IMG/VR virus record: IMGVR_UViG_3300023184_000156
Span: 1 to 56,659 of that record
Direction: 5' to 3' (one strand)
DNA from: a virus
DNA: 56,659 nucleotides
The notes beneath the pieces were generated by a model, which was given only the letters and a program-made list of their open reading frames with translations, did not search any database and had not been told where the DNA came from. This document shows positions 7,045 to 14,060 of this stretch, piece by piece; within the stretch, counting starts at the first letter, position 1; the number at the start of each line of letters is the position of its first letter. Made by a program: the position numbers and the translations under genes.

Positions 7045-8820
7045 TTATATTAAGTTTAGTTTATCAAGAAAATCCTTAACATCGTTAGGCATTTCTCGAT
7101 TATCTAATTCTACCATACGTTGCTGCTTTTCTGCAAGTCGTGTTGCAGAACTCCATGTATGGACATCTATCTCTGTATTATTAGTCTTTGGCGTATGTGA
7201 AATTGCTGAGAATACCGCTCCACAAACAGCATCAGCCAAATCTTTAGATTTTTTACGTGGATGATCTACCCTATTACCTTTCATTATTTTTAATTCTGAC
7301 ATTTCTTCTAATAATAATGGAATCATTGGCATTGCAACACGCTCTTCATAAATCATCATTGCTAAATCTTCATAGTGTTTTTTAGCAACTGAGACCGTCT
7401 CTGTTCTAATTCCAACAGCCTGTAACTCATTTTGAATATCAAAAGATTGCCAACGATCAAAAGACACCATACCAATATTAAGACCTTCTCTACGCAAATT
7501 AATAATCCATTGTTTTACTTCTGATAAATTTACTGGTCCCTCTGCCCTTGGCTCCCACCAAGCAACGGCATCAACAACAACAATAGGGGCTACCTGCTCA
7601 TAGTCTTTAATAACTTGAATATTAACCCACTTATCAACATGAGCAATAGCAACAGCACACTTGTCATGTTTTTGTGCAAGGTCAGCATGAATGTAATATA
7701 TTTTTTCTGGATCAGGCTTAAAGGTTTCATCAAACCTTCTAAAAGAATCTATAGGATTTCTTGTATTCATACATTTTTCTAACTTATCTTTTTGTTTAAA
7801 AAACGCATCTGATGCATATGTAGGTACACAAGCAAAACGCATCATGGCATCTCCTAAATCTGTATAGAATGCTAATTTAAAATCATCTATTTTGCGAGTA
7901 GGATTTACTTCCCATGTTGGTCTTTTAAGTGCTAAAATTTTGGGAACTTTATATGAAATAATATTATCTTCTTCCCAACTAATTTCAAATTGATTGTTTA
8001 TATCGTTATGTGGTAGATCTTCATTCATAATAAAAATATGTTTCTTTTCTATTGTTTCTTTTTCTGCAATTACATCTTCATATCTTTTAGAAATAAAGTC
8101 TCCTTGATACCGTGGGAAAGAAAGTAAAACTACCTTTCCTAAATCTGGAAAACGAGAATCTACAGATCCACGAAACGCTTTATAAATATTTTCTGCAGTT
8201 TTACCTTGTTCATTGCCAGTGCCAACCTCAGATGCAAAACCAGAAATCTCATCAAGCACTGCAAGTAATAAGTTTAAACCCTCATGAGATTCTCTTTCAG
8301 AGTGACCTGAATAAACTGTAATTGATTTATCAAACTCTACAGAATCTGCCTTAGCATTATACTTACCAGCAAACCATGGTGATTTTTCAATCTTTGTTTT
8401 AAAACCTTTAAAGAAAACATTTTTTGCTTGTTGTGCATTAATAGCAACGTTAATTAAATCTATTGCATCTCCACTTGGTTTTCCAAAATATCTTGCAGGA
8501 TCTTTGAGACATAATAACTTATAAACAATATAAGCACAAGCAACAGTAGAGGTAAAATCTTTACCAGATCCCTTGCCCAACTGTAAAATAATCTCATTTT
8601 TAGTATATTTATCATAATACCTTGCCCCTTCTACAGATCCATACAATTCTTGTAAATCTTCTCTTTTATATATTTGACTCATTGCCTCTACAATGTCATA
8701 TTGAATAGATGATAAGGGTGGTTGTCCTAAATAATCAGAAGACTCAACAAATGTTTTTGCGTCTACTGGTTTTTCTTCAAATTGATTTTCTTTTAATACC
8801 TCAAGAAAATCATTGAACAT
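7045..8820 (-). CDS. terL: Terminase large subunit
   Basis: About 591 residues. The ATPase domain has Walker A LGKGSGKD near 84-91 and Walker B LLAVLDEIS near 188-196 (Asp-Glu). The RNase H-like nuclease domain has acidic residues in YIHADLAQKHD (about 383), VSFDRWQS (about 458) and SKDLADAV (about 530-533). It packages DNA into proheads at the portal and cuts concatemers. I chose the ATG at 8820; a TTG nine bases upstream is the alternative, and neither has an ideally placed ribosome-binding site. It overlaps the small-subunit gene. The portal lies about 35 kb away, an unusual separation. Confidence 0.93.
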   Translation of the reverse strand: MFNDFLEVLKENQFEEKPVDAKTFVESSDYLGQPPLSSIQYDIVEAMSQIYKREDLQELYGSVEGARYYDKYTKNEIILQLGKGSGKDFTSTVACAYIVYKLLCLKDPARYFGKPSGDAIDLINVAINAQQAKNVFFKGFKTKIEKSPWFAGKYNAKADSVEFDKSITVYSGHSERESHEGLNLLLAVLDEISGFASEVGTGNEQGKTAENIYKAFRGSVDSRFPDLGKVVLLSFPRYQGDFISKRYEDVIAEKETIEKKHIFIMNEDLPHNDINNQFEISWEEDNIISYKVPKILALKRPTWEVNPTRKIDDFKLAFYTDLGDAMMRFACVPTYASDAFFKQKDKLEKCMNTRNPIDSFRRFDETFKPDPEKIYYIHADLAQKHDKCAVAIAHVDKWVNIQVIKDYEQVAPIVVVDAVAWWEPRAEGPVNLSEVKQWIINLRREGLNIGMVSFDRWQSFDIQNELQAVGIRTETVSVAKKHYEDLAMMIYEERVAMPMIPLLLEEMSELKIMKGNRVDHPRKKSKDLADAVCGAVFSAISHTPKTNNTEIDVHTWSSATRLAEKQQRMVELDNREMPNDVKDFLDKLNLI

Positions 8821-9346
8821 CGTGGACAATTGTAATCACTTCTCCTTCTTTGGCAATCTGAGAAAGACGTTGCATAATTAAATCACGCACCTCTGGATGC
8901 GTAGAAGCAATCTCTCTAAGTATTTCAACCAGTACTTCTTGCCTTCTTTCAATCTGGATCATTTCTTCTGCAAGTTCTTTATTTTCTAACAATCCAGCCT
9001 TTTGTAACATTTCAATTCTAGATTTTTCAATATCCATGACTAGTTTAATTGCTTGAGTTTTTGCACTAAGATTATTTGTCATTGATGCCTCATCAATAAC
9101 CTCATAAGATTTTGTAATTAATTTACTATAGTGTGCATCTGCACCAGCAAGTGCCTCTTTAGCACGAGCACGAATAGCATCATTAGCAGATGCCATAACT
9201 TTCCACTCATTAATTAATGCAACAACACGAGTTCTTGGCATATCTAAATCTTTAGAAATTTTTGTAGGATCTTGACCTTTAAGATATTCTGCAACAACTT
9301 TATTTACTTCATCAAGATGGTTTACTAAGTCTGCCTCAGTTGACAT
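8810..9346 (-). CDS. terS: Terminase small subunit-like HTH protein
   Basis: 178 residues, mostly helical. The N-terminal part resembles a helix-turn-helix (DPTKISKDLDMPRTRVVALI, about 26-45), and the central and C-terminal helices would oligomerise. Position immediately before terL with an 11-20 base overlap supports a small terminase subunit that recognises packaging DNA. AGAAGGT lies 7 bases before the ATG. The family is too divergent for a call on sequence alone. Confidence 0.7.
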   Translation of the reverse strand: MSTEADLVNHLDEVNKVVAEYLKGQDPTKISKDLDMPRTRVVALINEWKVMASANDAIRARAKEALAGADAHYSKLITKSYEVIDEASMTNNLSAKTQAIKLVMDIEKSRIEMLQKAGLLENKELAEEMIQIERRQEVLVEILREIASTHPEVRDLIMQRLSQIAKEGEVITIVHDVQ

Positions 9347-9581
9347 TATACTTACCTTCTAATCTATTAATTTCATCTTTAATATAAAATATTGCTTTTT
9401 CTAAATCTTGTATTGTTTTTGCTTCGTCTTTTAATCCTGCTCTCCACAAGTATTTAAAAGCATTTCCTATGTTAAAATTTCGGTGTCTTGTAATTTGTAT
9501 ACACTCTATTCCACTTGGATCAGTTGTGTAGTGCAGCGGATGATTAACTTGATCAACCGTAATATTTAAATTATTACTCAT
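9336..9581 (-). CDS. DUF3310-type small phage protein
   Basis: 81 residues. The core VNHPLHYTTDPSGIECIQI, followed by FNIGNAFKYLWRAGLKDEA, matches the DUF3310 family common in phages, sometimes listed as nucleotide-kinase-like without proof. I chose the ATG at 9581 because AAGGAAAT lies 9 bases upstream and the start overlaps the preceding stop as ATGA; a longer in-frame start would run through the upstream HTH gene. Function unknown, probably early nucleotide or DNA metabolism. Confidence 0.85.
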   Translation of the reverse strand: MSNNLNITVDQVNHPLHYTTDPSGIECIQITRHRNFNIGNAFKYLWRAGLKDEAKTIQDLEKAIFYIKDEINRLEGKYNVN

Positions 9582-9733
9582 CGTTTTGATTTCCTTAATC
9601 CAAATTTTGCAAGGTATACATAGATTGTTTCTACGCTTGCCCCACATTCTTTAGCAATTTCTTCTGGAGATTTTTTGTCCATAAGATATCTCTTACGAAG
9701 CCAAACCTCTGACTTATACAGTTTACCACTCAT
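9578..9733 (-). CDS. 51-residue helix-turn-helix protein
   Basis: Reads MSGKLYKSEVWLRKRY, then a compact helix-turn-helix at about 21-45 (SPEEIAKECGASVETIYVYL), with a basic end (LRKSKR). It is probably a small DNA-binding protein of the kind that accompanies phage terminase or regulates early genes. It overlaps the DUF3310 gene as ATGA and starts 4 bases after the upstream stop. A GAGGT lies some distance (about 16 bases) before the ATG, so initiation may depend on coupling. Confidence 0.8.
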   Translation of the reverse strand: MSGKLYKSEVWLRKRYLMDKKSPEEIAKECGASVETIYVYLAKFGLRKSKR

Positions 9734-9737
9734 AGGA

Positions 9738-10385
9738 TTATTTGTCAACCTCTACTTGATTAATATCATAGTAATAGTTATCTGAATCTTCAGTTATCCA
9801 CTTAGAGGCATCTTCTACATCCCATTTTCTAGTATTGATAAGTCTATTAATCACAGGCTTTCCAGGTTTAGTAGTAAATGATGGCTCTAATAAAAATACC
9901 CTGTTGTTTGGCTGTATAGCAAAGTTGCCATCATCTCTTTGTATAACGTGACCGCATTTATGCTGCCCTGGATTTTCTGAGTATCCATCATCAAGTCTAT
10001 TAGAATCAGGATTGTGCCAATCAAGAGTAAACAAATACTTGCCAGATATTTTTTTCTTTGTCCTGTCCATATAAGTCATACGCATGTTTGCAAGGTTTGC
10101 AAATTTAGTTGTAGTAACAAAAGGACTAAATGAATTCCATAAAACAAGATTATGAATATCTTCTTCTGGTACATCTGGCTTAGTACAAAAAGCATTAATA
10201 GGCATTCTCCACCAAATACCGCCATCTTCCATTAAAAAATGAAACAATGGACTACGGTTTTGAACACTGGCTACACCAAAAATTACACAAGGAAAATATT
10301 GATCATGACTATCTATTTGATCTCTTAAAAAATTACCACGAACATAACATTCAATTGGTGGTATATTTGCATTTAACTCTGGCAT
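9738..10385 (-). CDS. Conserved phage protein, unknown function
   Basis: 215 residues, soluble, rich in Trp, Phe, His and Asn, with no signal or membrane segment. Distinctive blocks are IPPIECYVRGNFLRDQ near the start, FHFLMEDGGIWWRMPINAF (about 48-66) and PGQHKCGHVIQ (about 138-148). I recall closely similar hypothetical proteins in aquatic phage metagenomes, with no assigned role. It lies in the replication/early operon, 2 bases after the 56-residue gene. Confidence 0.8.
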   Translation of the reverse strand: MPELNANIPPIECYVRGNFLRDQIDSHDQYFPCVIFGVASVQNRSPLFHFLMEDGGIWWRMPINAFCTKPDVPEEDIHNLVLWNSFSPFVTTTKFANLANMRMTYMDRTKKKISGKYLFTLDWHNPDSNRLDDGYSENPGQHKCGHVIQRDDGNFAIQPNNRVFLLEPSFTTKPGKPVINRLINTRKWDVEDASKWITEDSDNYYYDINQVEVDK

Positions 10386-10387
10386 TA

Positions 10388-10558
10388 TTAATTATTCCTT
10401 TTTATAGTAGTAAGTTTATCCCAAAATCCACCAGGATTTCCTTGATAAATTTGTCCAGTTTCACGATCTATCAATAGCCATTTTTCTGGAGATAATGTTT
10501 TTACAATTAAAGAAATTTCAGTTTCTTCTTCATTAAAAGTAAAACTATTCCTATTCAT
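10388..10558 (-). CDS. 56-residue conserved phage protein
   Basis: A short reading frame with a proper ATG (10558) and stop (10388). The acidic start (FNEEETEISLIV) is followed by LSPEKWLLIDRETGQIYQG and then GNPGGFWDKL. The WxLIDxETGxxYxGNPxGxW block resembles small early proteins widespread in phages. It overlaps the RuvC gene by 8 bases and is followed 2 bases later by the 215-aa gene, so it belongs to the same operon. Function unknown. Confidence 0.75.
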   Translation of the reverse strand: MNRNSFTFNEEETEISLIVKTLSPEKWLLIDRETGQIYQGNPGGFWDKLTTIKRNN

Positions 10559-11126
10559 TATATCCTATTGCCTTATCCCAATTATTAATAGCCCAGTGAC
10601 CGATACCACAAGCGTCAGCAACGTCATTATCGTTAATATTTTTATCATAGATGATTTCAATTAATTTCACAGTCCTTTCTTTTCTAAACTGCCTTTCAAA
10701 AGATTTATACCAAGAGTCTGACTTGCCAGGATTTTTAGACCTAATTAGTATTTGTTCTTCTTTTGTTAATTTTTTATTACCTAAATAATTTTGCCAGGTA
10801 ATTGGAGAAACTTTTCCTACTATCTTAATACCACACATTGCAGCAGCACCAAGTAATGCACCTTGAACTAACGCTAAGTCGGCAGCAGTTTTTGGGCTGT
10901 TCATAAATACTGTATGTTCAATTATAATTGCATCTGTTTTCATTACCGTTTCAAAATATGCTTTAGTTTTTCTTGCTGCATCTCCTACTTTTAAATATAT
11001 GTCTTCACCTTCAAAATTTATTTTGCCAATTTCTTGAAGATTTTTATTATCAAACACTGCATAAGCAAGACTATTAGTGCTAGCATCAATAGCACAAATT
11101 CTTATTGGTTGGTTAGTCTTGTTCAT
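10551..11126 (-). CDS. RuvC-like Holliday junction resolvase (RNase H fold)
   Basis: 191 residues from the ATG at 11126; a TTG two codons upstream is the alternative. Acidic residues sit at the expected RNase H-fold places (numbered from that TTG): Asp16 in ICAIDASTN, Glu72 in IIIEHTVF, and Asp170/Asp173 in NDNDVADACGIG. RuvC enzymes cut four-way junctions. In phages this resolves recombination and replication branches before packaging. It lies beside the Cas4-like nuclease, the Hjc-like protein and RecA, forming a recombination cluster. Confidence 0.88.
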   Translation of the reverse strand: MNKTNQPIRICAIDASTNSLAYAVFDNKNLQEIGKINFEGEDIYLKVGDAARKTKAYFETVMKTDAIIIEHTVFMNSPKTAADLALVQGALLGAAAMCGIKIVGKVSPITWQNYLGNKKLTKEEQILIRSKNPGKSDSWYKSFERQFRKERTVKLIEIIYDKNINDNDVADACGIGHWAINNWDKAIGYNE

Positions 11127-11403
11127 AATCAAAAAATCCTTTTATTTCTTTCAACATTTTATCTACTTCTTTTTTACTTACATTGCAGTTAGAACAAAAG
11201 CCAGAATCATTATATATGGATAGTTGTTGTCCGCAACCACCAAAACATTTTCTAACTTTACCAATTCTTTTTTGCCTACGAGTTAAATAGTATCTTTCTA
11301 CAATCTTATCTTTTGTTGCAGATGCTCGACATTCAGCACTGCAATAAATTTGATAAGTTACTTTAGGTGTAAAGCCTTTGTTACACTTTTCACAAAGTTT
11401 CAC
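11113..11403 (-). CDS. Zinc-finger protein with GTG start
   Basis: 96 residues. I chose the GTG at 11403 because GAGGGG lies 6 bases before it; the only upstream ATG would add 17 residues inside the nuclease gene. Cysteine pairs CEKC (4, 7) and CSAEC (about 20-24) form one zinc site, and CFGGC with CSNC (about 51-71) a second. A basic middle (RRQKRIGKVRK) suggests nucleic-acid binding. It overlaps both neighbours by 14 bases, so translation is probably coupled. Role unknown, perhaps with RuvC or the nuclease. Confidence 0.75.
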   Translation of the reverse strand: MKLCEKCNKGFTPKVTYQIYCSAECRASATKDKIVERYYLTRRQKRIGKVRKCFGGCGQQLSIYNDSGFCSNCNVSKKEVDKMLKEIKGFFDYEQD

Positions 11404-12238
11404 TAAGCCCCTCAAGAGGTTTAATTTTAAGAACCCCTGTTTCTGCCTCTGCACAGGCTTTTTGAATAGGGCAACCCTTGCAGATTTTAGAGTTAGACCT
11501 ATATGTTTTAACTGGGATTTCTCTATCTGTCCAAGCCTTGCGGACCTGCCTCATCCAGTCAAATGCGTAATCAATCCATTTACGATATTCATCATTAACT
11601 TGTACTGGAAGCGTTAGTAATTCATGATTGTTTTTATTTTCATAAATTAAAACACCTTTATCTTTCTTTAATATTTTCATATACATTAATAATTGCATTA
11701 GGTGCCCACCTTTAGGCTTCCTATTTGCTTTTTTATATTCAAATCCATCATTTGGCATTGTTTTAATTTCAGCAACAATAGACTGTCCATTAAAGTCAAG
11801 CATTGCATCACCATAACCAAAGATTGGTGGATCATCTACTTTAACTGTAAATTCTAATGCAGGATGTTTTTGTTTGCCATACTTTCGTTCTGCTGTTTCA
11901 AATTCCATACTCTTATCAAGAATGCCAGCATTAATCATTGCATCTTGAATTCTGTCATGGCTTAAACTTCCACTGTTTCTATTTGCTACACCAAAAGGAC
12001 TTGCATCATCATAAAATACTTGACCATCAAATGCAAGATACCAAAAACGAGCACACTCTCCAGACCCCCAAGCCAAACCTGATGGTGAAAAAGAATATTT
12101 TTTAGTAAATTTTGGTTTAATGTCAGCAACATATCCTTGCTGAATAGCCTCTACCAAACCTTGAGTATAGTCAATATCTCCGTTATGTATTGGTTCATCT
12201 TGCTTAATCATAATCTGTTTTAATAAGTTTTTAGTCAT
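11390..12238 (-). CDS. Cas4/RecB-like PD-(D/E)XK nuclease with four Cys
   Basis: 282 residues. Nuclease motifs: His94 (SLSHDRIQ), Asp144 in GYGDAML, Glu157 and Lys159 in VAEIKTM, and Gln182 in HLMQLLMYM. Cys62 (GECARFW) plus Cys253, Cys256 and Cys262 (KICKGCPIQKAC) match the four-cysteine iron-sulfur arrangement of Cas4 and AddB nucleases. Such proteins degrade or resect DNA ends. No cas1, cas2 or CRISPR array is present, so the role is phage recombination or host DNA degradation, not adaptation. It has its own extended -10 promoter and an AAGGGA ribosome-binding site. Confidence 0.88.
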   Translation of the reverse strand: MTKNLLKQIMIKQDEPIHNGDIDYTQGLVEAIQQGYVADIKPKFTKKYSFSPSGLAWGSGECARFWYLAFDGQVFYDDASPFGVANRNSGSLSHDRIQDAMINAGILDKSMEFETAERKYGKQKHPALEFTVKVDDPPIFGYGDAMLDFNGQSIVAEIKTMPNDGFEYKKANRKPKGGHLMQLLMYMKILKKDKGVLIYENKNNHELLTLPVQVNDEYRKWIDYAFDWMRQVRKAWTDREIPVKTYRSNSKICKGCPIQKACAEAETGVLKIKPLEGLSETL

Positions 12239-12258
12239 TTTTATCCCTTGTTTATATA

Positions 12259-12267
12259 AGTATACCA
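12259..12267 (-). promoter_or_regulatory. Extended -10 promoter before the Cas4-like nuclease
   Basis: Minus strand TGGTATACT, about 20 bases before the ATG at 12238, with no good -35. It gives the nuclease-RuvC-HTH-terminase part of the operon its own start. Confidence 0.6.
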
Positions 12268-12269
12268 GG

Positions 12270-12587
12270 TTAGCGGATTATGTATTTAAGTGCTGATACC
12301 AAGTCATTAATTGATTCTGCTGCCGTGAAATATATATTTTTCTTTGCCCTGTCACTTTTATCTACGTTAGCCATCCAAGTTGCTCTAAATGACATCTTTG
12401 CTGCTATTGCCTGAAGTCTTACAATTTCCACGGTAGCAACATTAAGTGGAACATCTGGCTTAATGATTAACTTAGCAATCATTGTTAAAGCCATTGTTAG
12501 TTCTTCATCCTTCATGTAGTCAGCAATTTCAGTTAAACCATTGACCATATCTATTGTCGTTCCTGTTGGCTGAACCTGTTGTGTCAC
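12270..12587 (-). CDS. Helical phage protein, unknown function (GTG start)
   Basis: 105 residues, all-helical in appearance, with no Cys. The start codon is GTG, with GGGAG 8-10 bases before it; no in-frame ATG lies upstream. The gene begins one base after the Hjc-like stop. Nothing in the sequence reveals an enzyme. Position between recombination nucleases suggests an accessory role in replication or recombination. Confidence 0.7.
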   Translation of the reverse strand: MTQQVQPTGTTIDMVNGLTEIADYMKDEELTMALTMIAKLIIKPDVPLNVATVEIVRLQAIAAKMSFRATWMANVDKSDRAKKNIYFTAAESINDLVSALKYIIR

Positions 12588-12588
12588 C

Positions 12589-12879
12589 CTATTCTCCCTT
12601 TGTTAGTTGTTCTAAAAGATCCATTTCAATTATAGCAAGTCTTACTTTTGTATTGCCTTCACCCAAAATAACAATTATTGCAGGAGATTTATCAATTCCT
12701 GATTTAATAGAATCAGTAACAGCCTTAGCCCACACATCTTTGTTTAAAGTAAAAGATTTGCTAACCTCTTTAAAATCAACAATAAAGTTTCTCCATGTGG
12801 CATCTCCCTTTTTATTGTTACGACCTGAGTTCTTGTGTTGTTTGGCACCAATTCTTTTAGACTCACTTCTTTCACTCAT
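12589..12879 (-). CDS. Small PD-(D/E)XK-like protein, candidate Hjc-type resolvase
   Basis: 96 residues. An N-terminal basic block with ESKRIGAKQHKNSGRN is followed by KKGDAT (Asp26) and VDFKEVSKSF (Asp35-x-Lys37), the order expected for motifs of archaeal Hjc-like and other small PD-(D/E)XK nucleases: Glu, then GD, then D-x-K in a beta hairpin. The Ser/Phe and Trp (DVWAKA) spacing also fits. If correct, the phage carries two structurally unrelated junction-type nucleases (this one and RuvC). It overlaps the preceding zinc-ribbon stop by 8 bases. The fold call is moderate. Confidence 0.6.
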   Translation of the reverse strand: MSERSESKRIGAKQHKNSGRNNKKGDATWRNFIVDFKEVSKSFTLNKDVWAKAVTDSIKSGIDKSPAIIVILGEGNTKVRLAIIEMDLLEQLTKGE

Positions 12880-13054
12880 TTATAAAATCCTTTTTCTTTC
12901 TTTTAGGTGGTATTAATCCAACTTTTGATATATGTTTTTTAGAACACATCCAAGTTGCATCTCCAGTTTCTCTCCAATACCTTAAAGATAAAACCTCTTC
13001 TTGACAGGTTTTGCATGGAAACTTTCCTGGATAAACTGTAAATTCTTTAGACAT
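12872..13054 (-). CDS. Small zinc-ribbon protein
   Basis: 60 residues. FPCKTCQEEV provides Cys14 and Cys17, and DATWMCSKKH provides a third Cys and a His, a probable zinc knuckle with CxxC and CxxxH. The C-terminus is basic (PPKRKKK). It overlaps recA-like upstream (8 bases) and the Hjc-like gene downstream. A nucleic-acid-binding accessory of the replication operon is likely; function unproven. Confidence 0.75.
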   Translation of the reverse strand: MSKEFTVYPGKFPCKTCQEEVLSLRYWRETGDATWMCSKKHISKVGLIPPKRKKKDFINE

Positions 13055-14060
13055 TACTCAACTTATTTTTTAATTGTTGTTGTAAATCTAAATCTTCCTT
13101 TATCCTATTAACTATTCCATCTCTTCCCTGAACCTTTGTGCCATCATCTAATTGATACCAAGCACCAGTTCTATTTAATAAACCAACAGACTCTGCTGTA
13201 TCAACAAGATCTCCAATAGCATCAATGCCAATGTTATCTCCACGGAAATAAAAATCGTATTCTCCTGATTGAAATCCTGGAGATGTTTTAGAAAATTGTA
13301 GTTCCCAACGAATCTTTCTTCCTATCTTTTCTTCAATTAACTTATCTCCAATTTTTATCTTACCTTTTATTGCCTGATTGTCAGACTCTGAAGAAAATAA
13401 TTTAACAATACAAGAAGAATAAAACTTAGTAGCCTGTCCGCCAGAAGGTTGTTGACTGGTATACATAGCACTAATATTATTTCTTGATTGAGAAATAAGA
13501 ACAAGCAATGTAGGTTTTACTTTGTTGTTAGCGTAGTTAAGCATTTTCCAAGCATTGCTAAAGTCTCTTGACTCTGCCCCAATTTGTTTGGTATTTTCAA
13601 GAGCCTTCATTTCATCTGTATCTTTTTCAAAATAGATTGCGGGTAGCATAGAAGTAATAGAATCAACTACAATCAAATCAACTCCAGCATTCATAAGACC
13701 AACGCCAACATCTACCATATCGCTAATAGTTCTTGCTTGTGAGTAGACTAATTTAGTGGGATCTACTCCTAACTGCCGTGCCCAATCTTCAGAGTAAGAC
13801 ATCTCAGAATCAATCCATGCACAAACCTTGCCCTCTTTTTGTGCTAAAGCAATCATTTGTAAACACATTGATGATTTTGCTGAAGACTTGCTTCCCCAAA
13901 TTAATACCTGTCTGCCATATGGCAAGCCTCCACCTAGTGCACGATTTAATCCAAAACTTGGAGTTGGCTGATACTCAAATGTAACACCCTCACCTGTACC
14001 TAAACGCTTACGTATTCTTGGGTCTAACTGTGATAATACGTCCTCTATACTAACTGACAT
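13047..14060 (-). CDS. RecA/UvsX-like recombinase with atypical Walker A
   Basis: 337 residues. The RecA core is recognisable: PSFGLNRALGGGLPYGR, P-loop GSKSSAKSS (56-64), Glu/Ser after AWIDSEMSYS, Walker B LIVVDSITS (129-137) and SQSRNN near 217 as the L2-region motif. In the P-loop Ala61 stands where almost all RecA proteins have Gly before Lys62, so the standard GK[ST] is AKS. It would form filaments on single-stranded DNA for strand exchange and recombination-dependent replication. GGAGGATGTAA precedes the ATG. It overlaps the polymerase gene by 11 bases and the zinc-ribbon gene by 8. Confidence 0.9.
   Translation of the reverse strand: MSVSIEDVLSQLDPRIRKRLGTGEGVTFEYQPTPSFGLNRALGGGLPYGRQVLIWGSKSSAKSSMCLQMIALAQKEGKVCAWIDSEMSYSEDWARQLGVDPTKLVYSQARTISDMVDVGVGLMNAGVDLIVVDSITSMLPAIYFEKDTDEMKALENTKQIGAESRDFSNAWKMLNYANNKVKPTLLVLISQSRNNISAMYTSQQPSGGQATKFYSSCIVKLFSSESDNQAIKGKIKIGDKLIEEKIGRKIRWELQFSKTSPGFQSGEYDFYFRGDNIGIDAIGDLVDTAESVGLLNRTGAWYQLDDGTKVQGRDGIVNRIKEDLDLQQQLKNKLSNV

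Noticed and set aside
11104-11454. Longer ATG start for the zinc-finger gene (11454)
   Set aside because: It would overlap the nuclease gene by 65 bases and lacks a ribosome-binding site, while the GTG at 11403 has GAGGGG.
11390-12238. CRISPR adaptation module, suggested by the Cas4-like nuclease
   Set aside because: No cas1, cas2 or repeat-spacer array; the neighbours are recombination genes.
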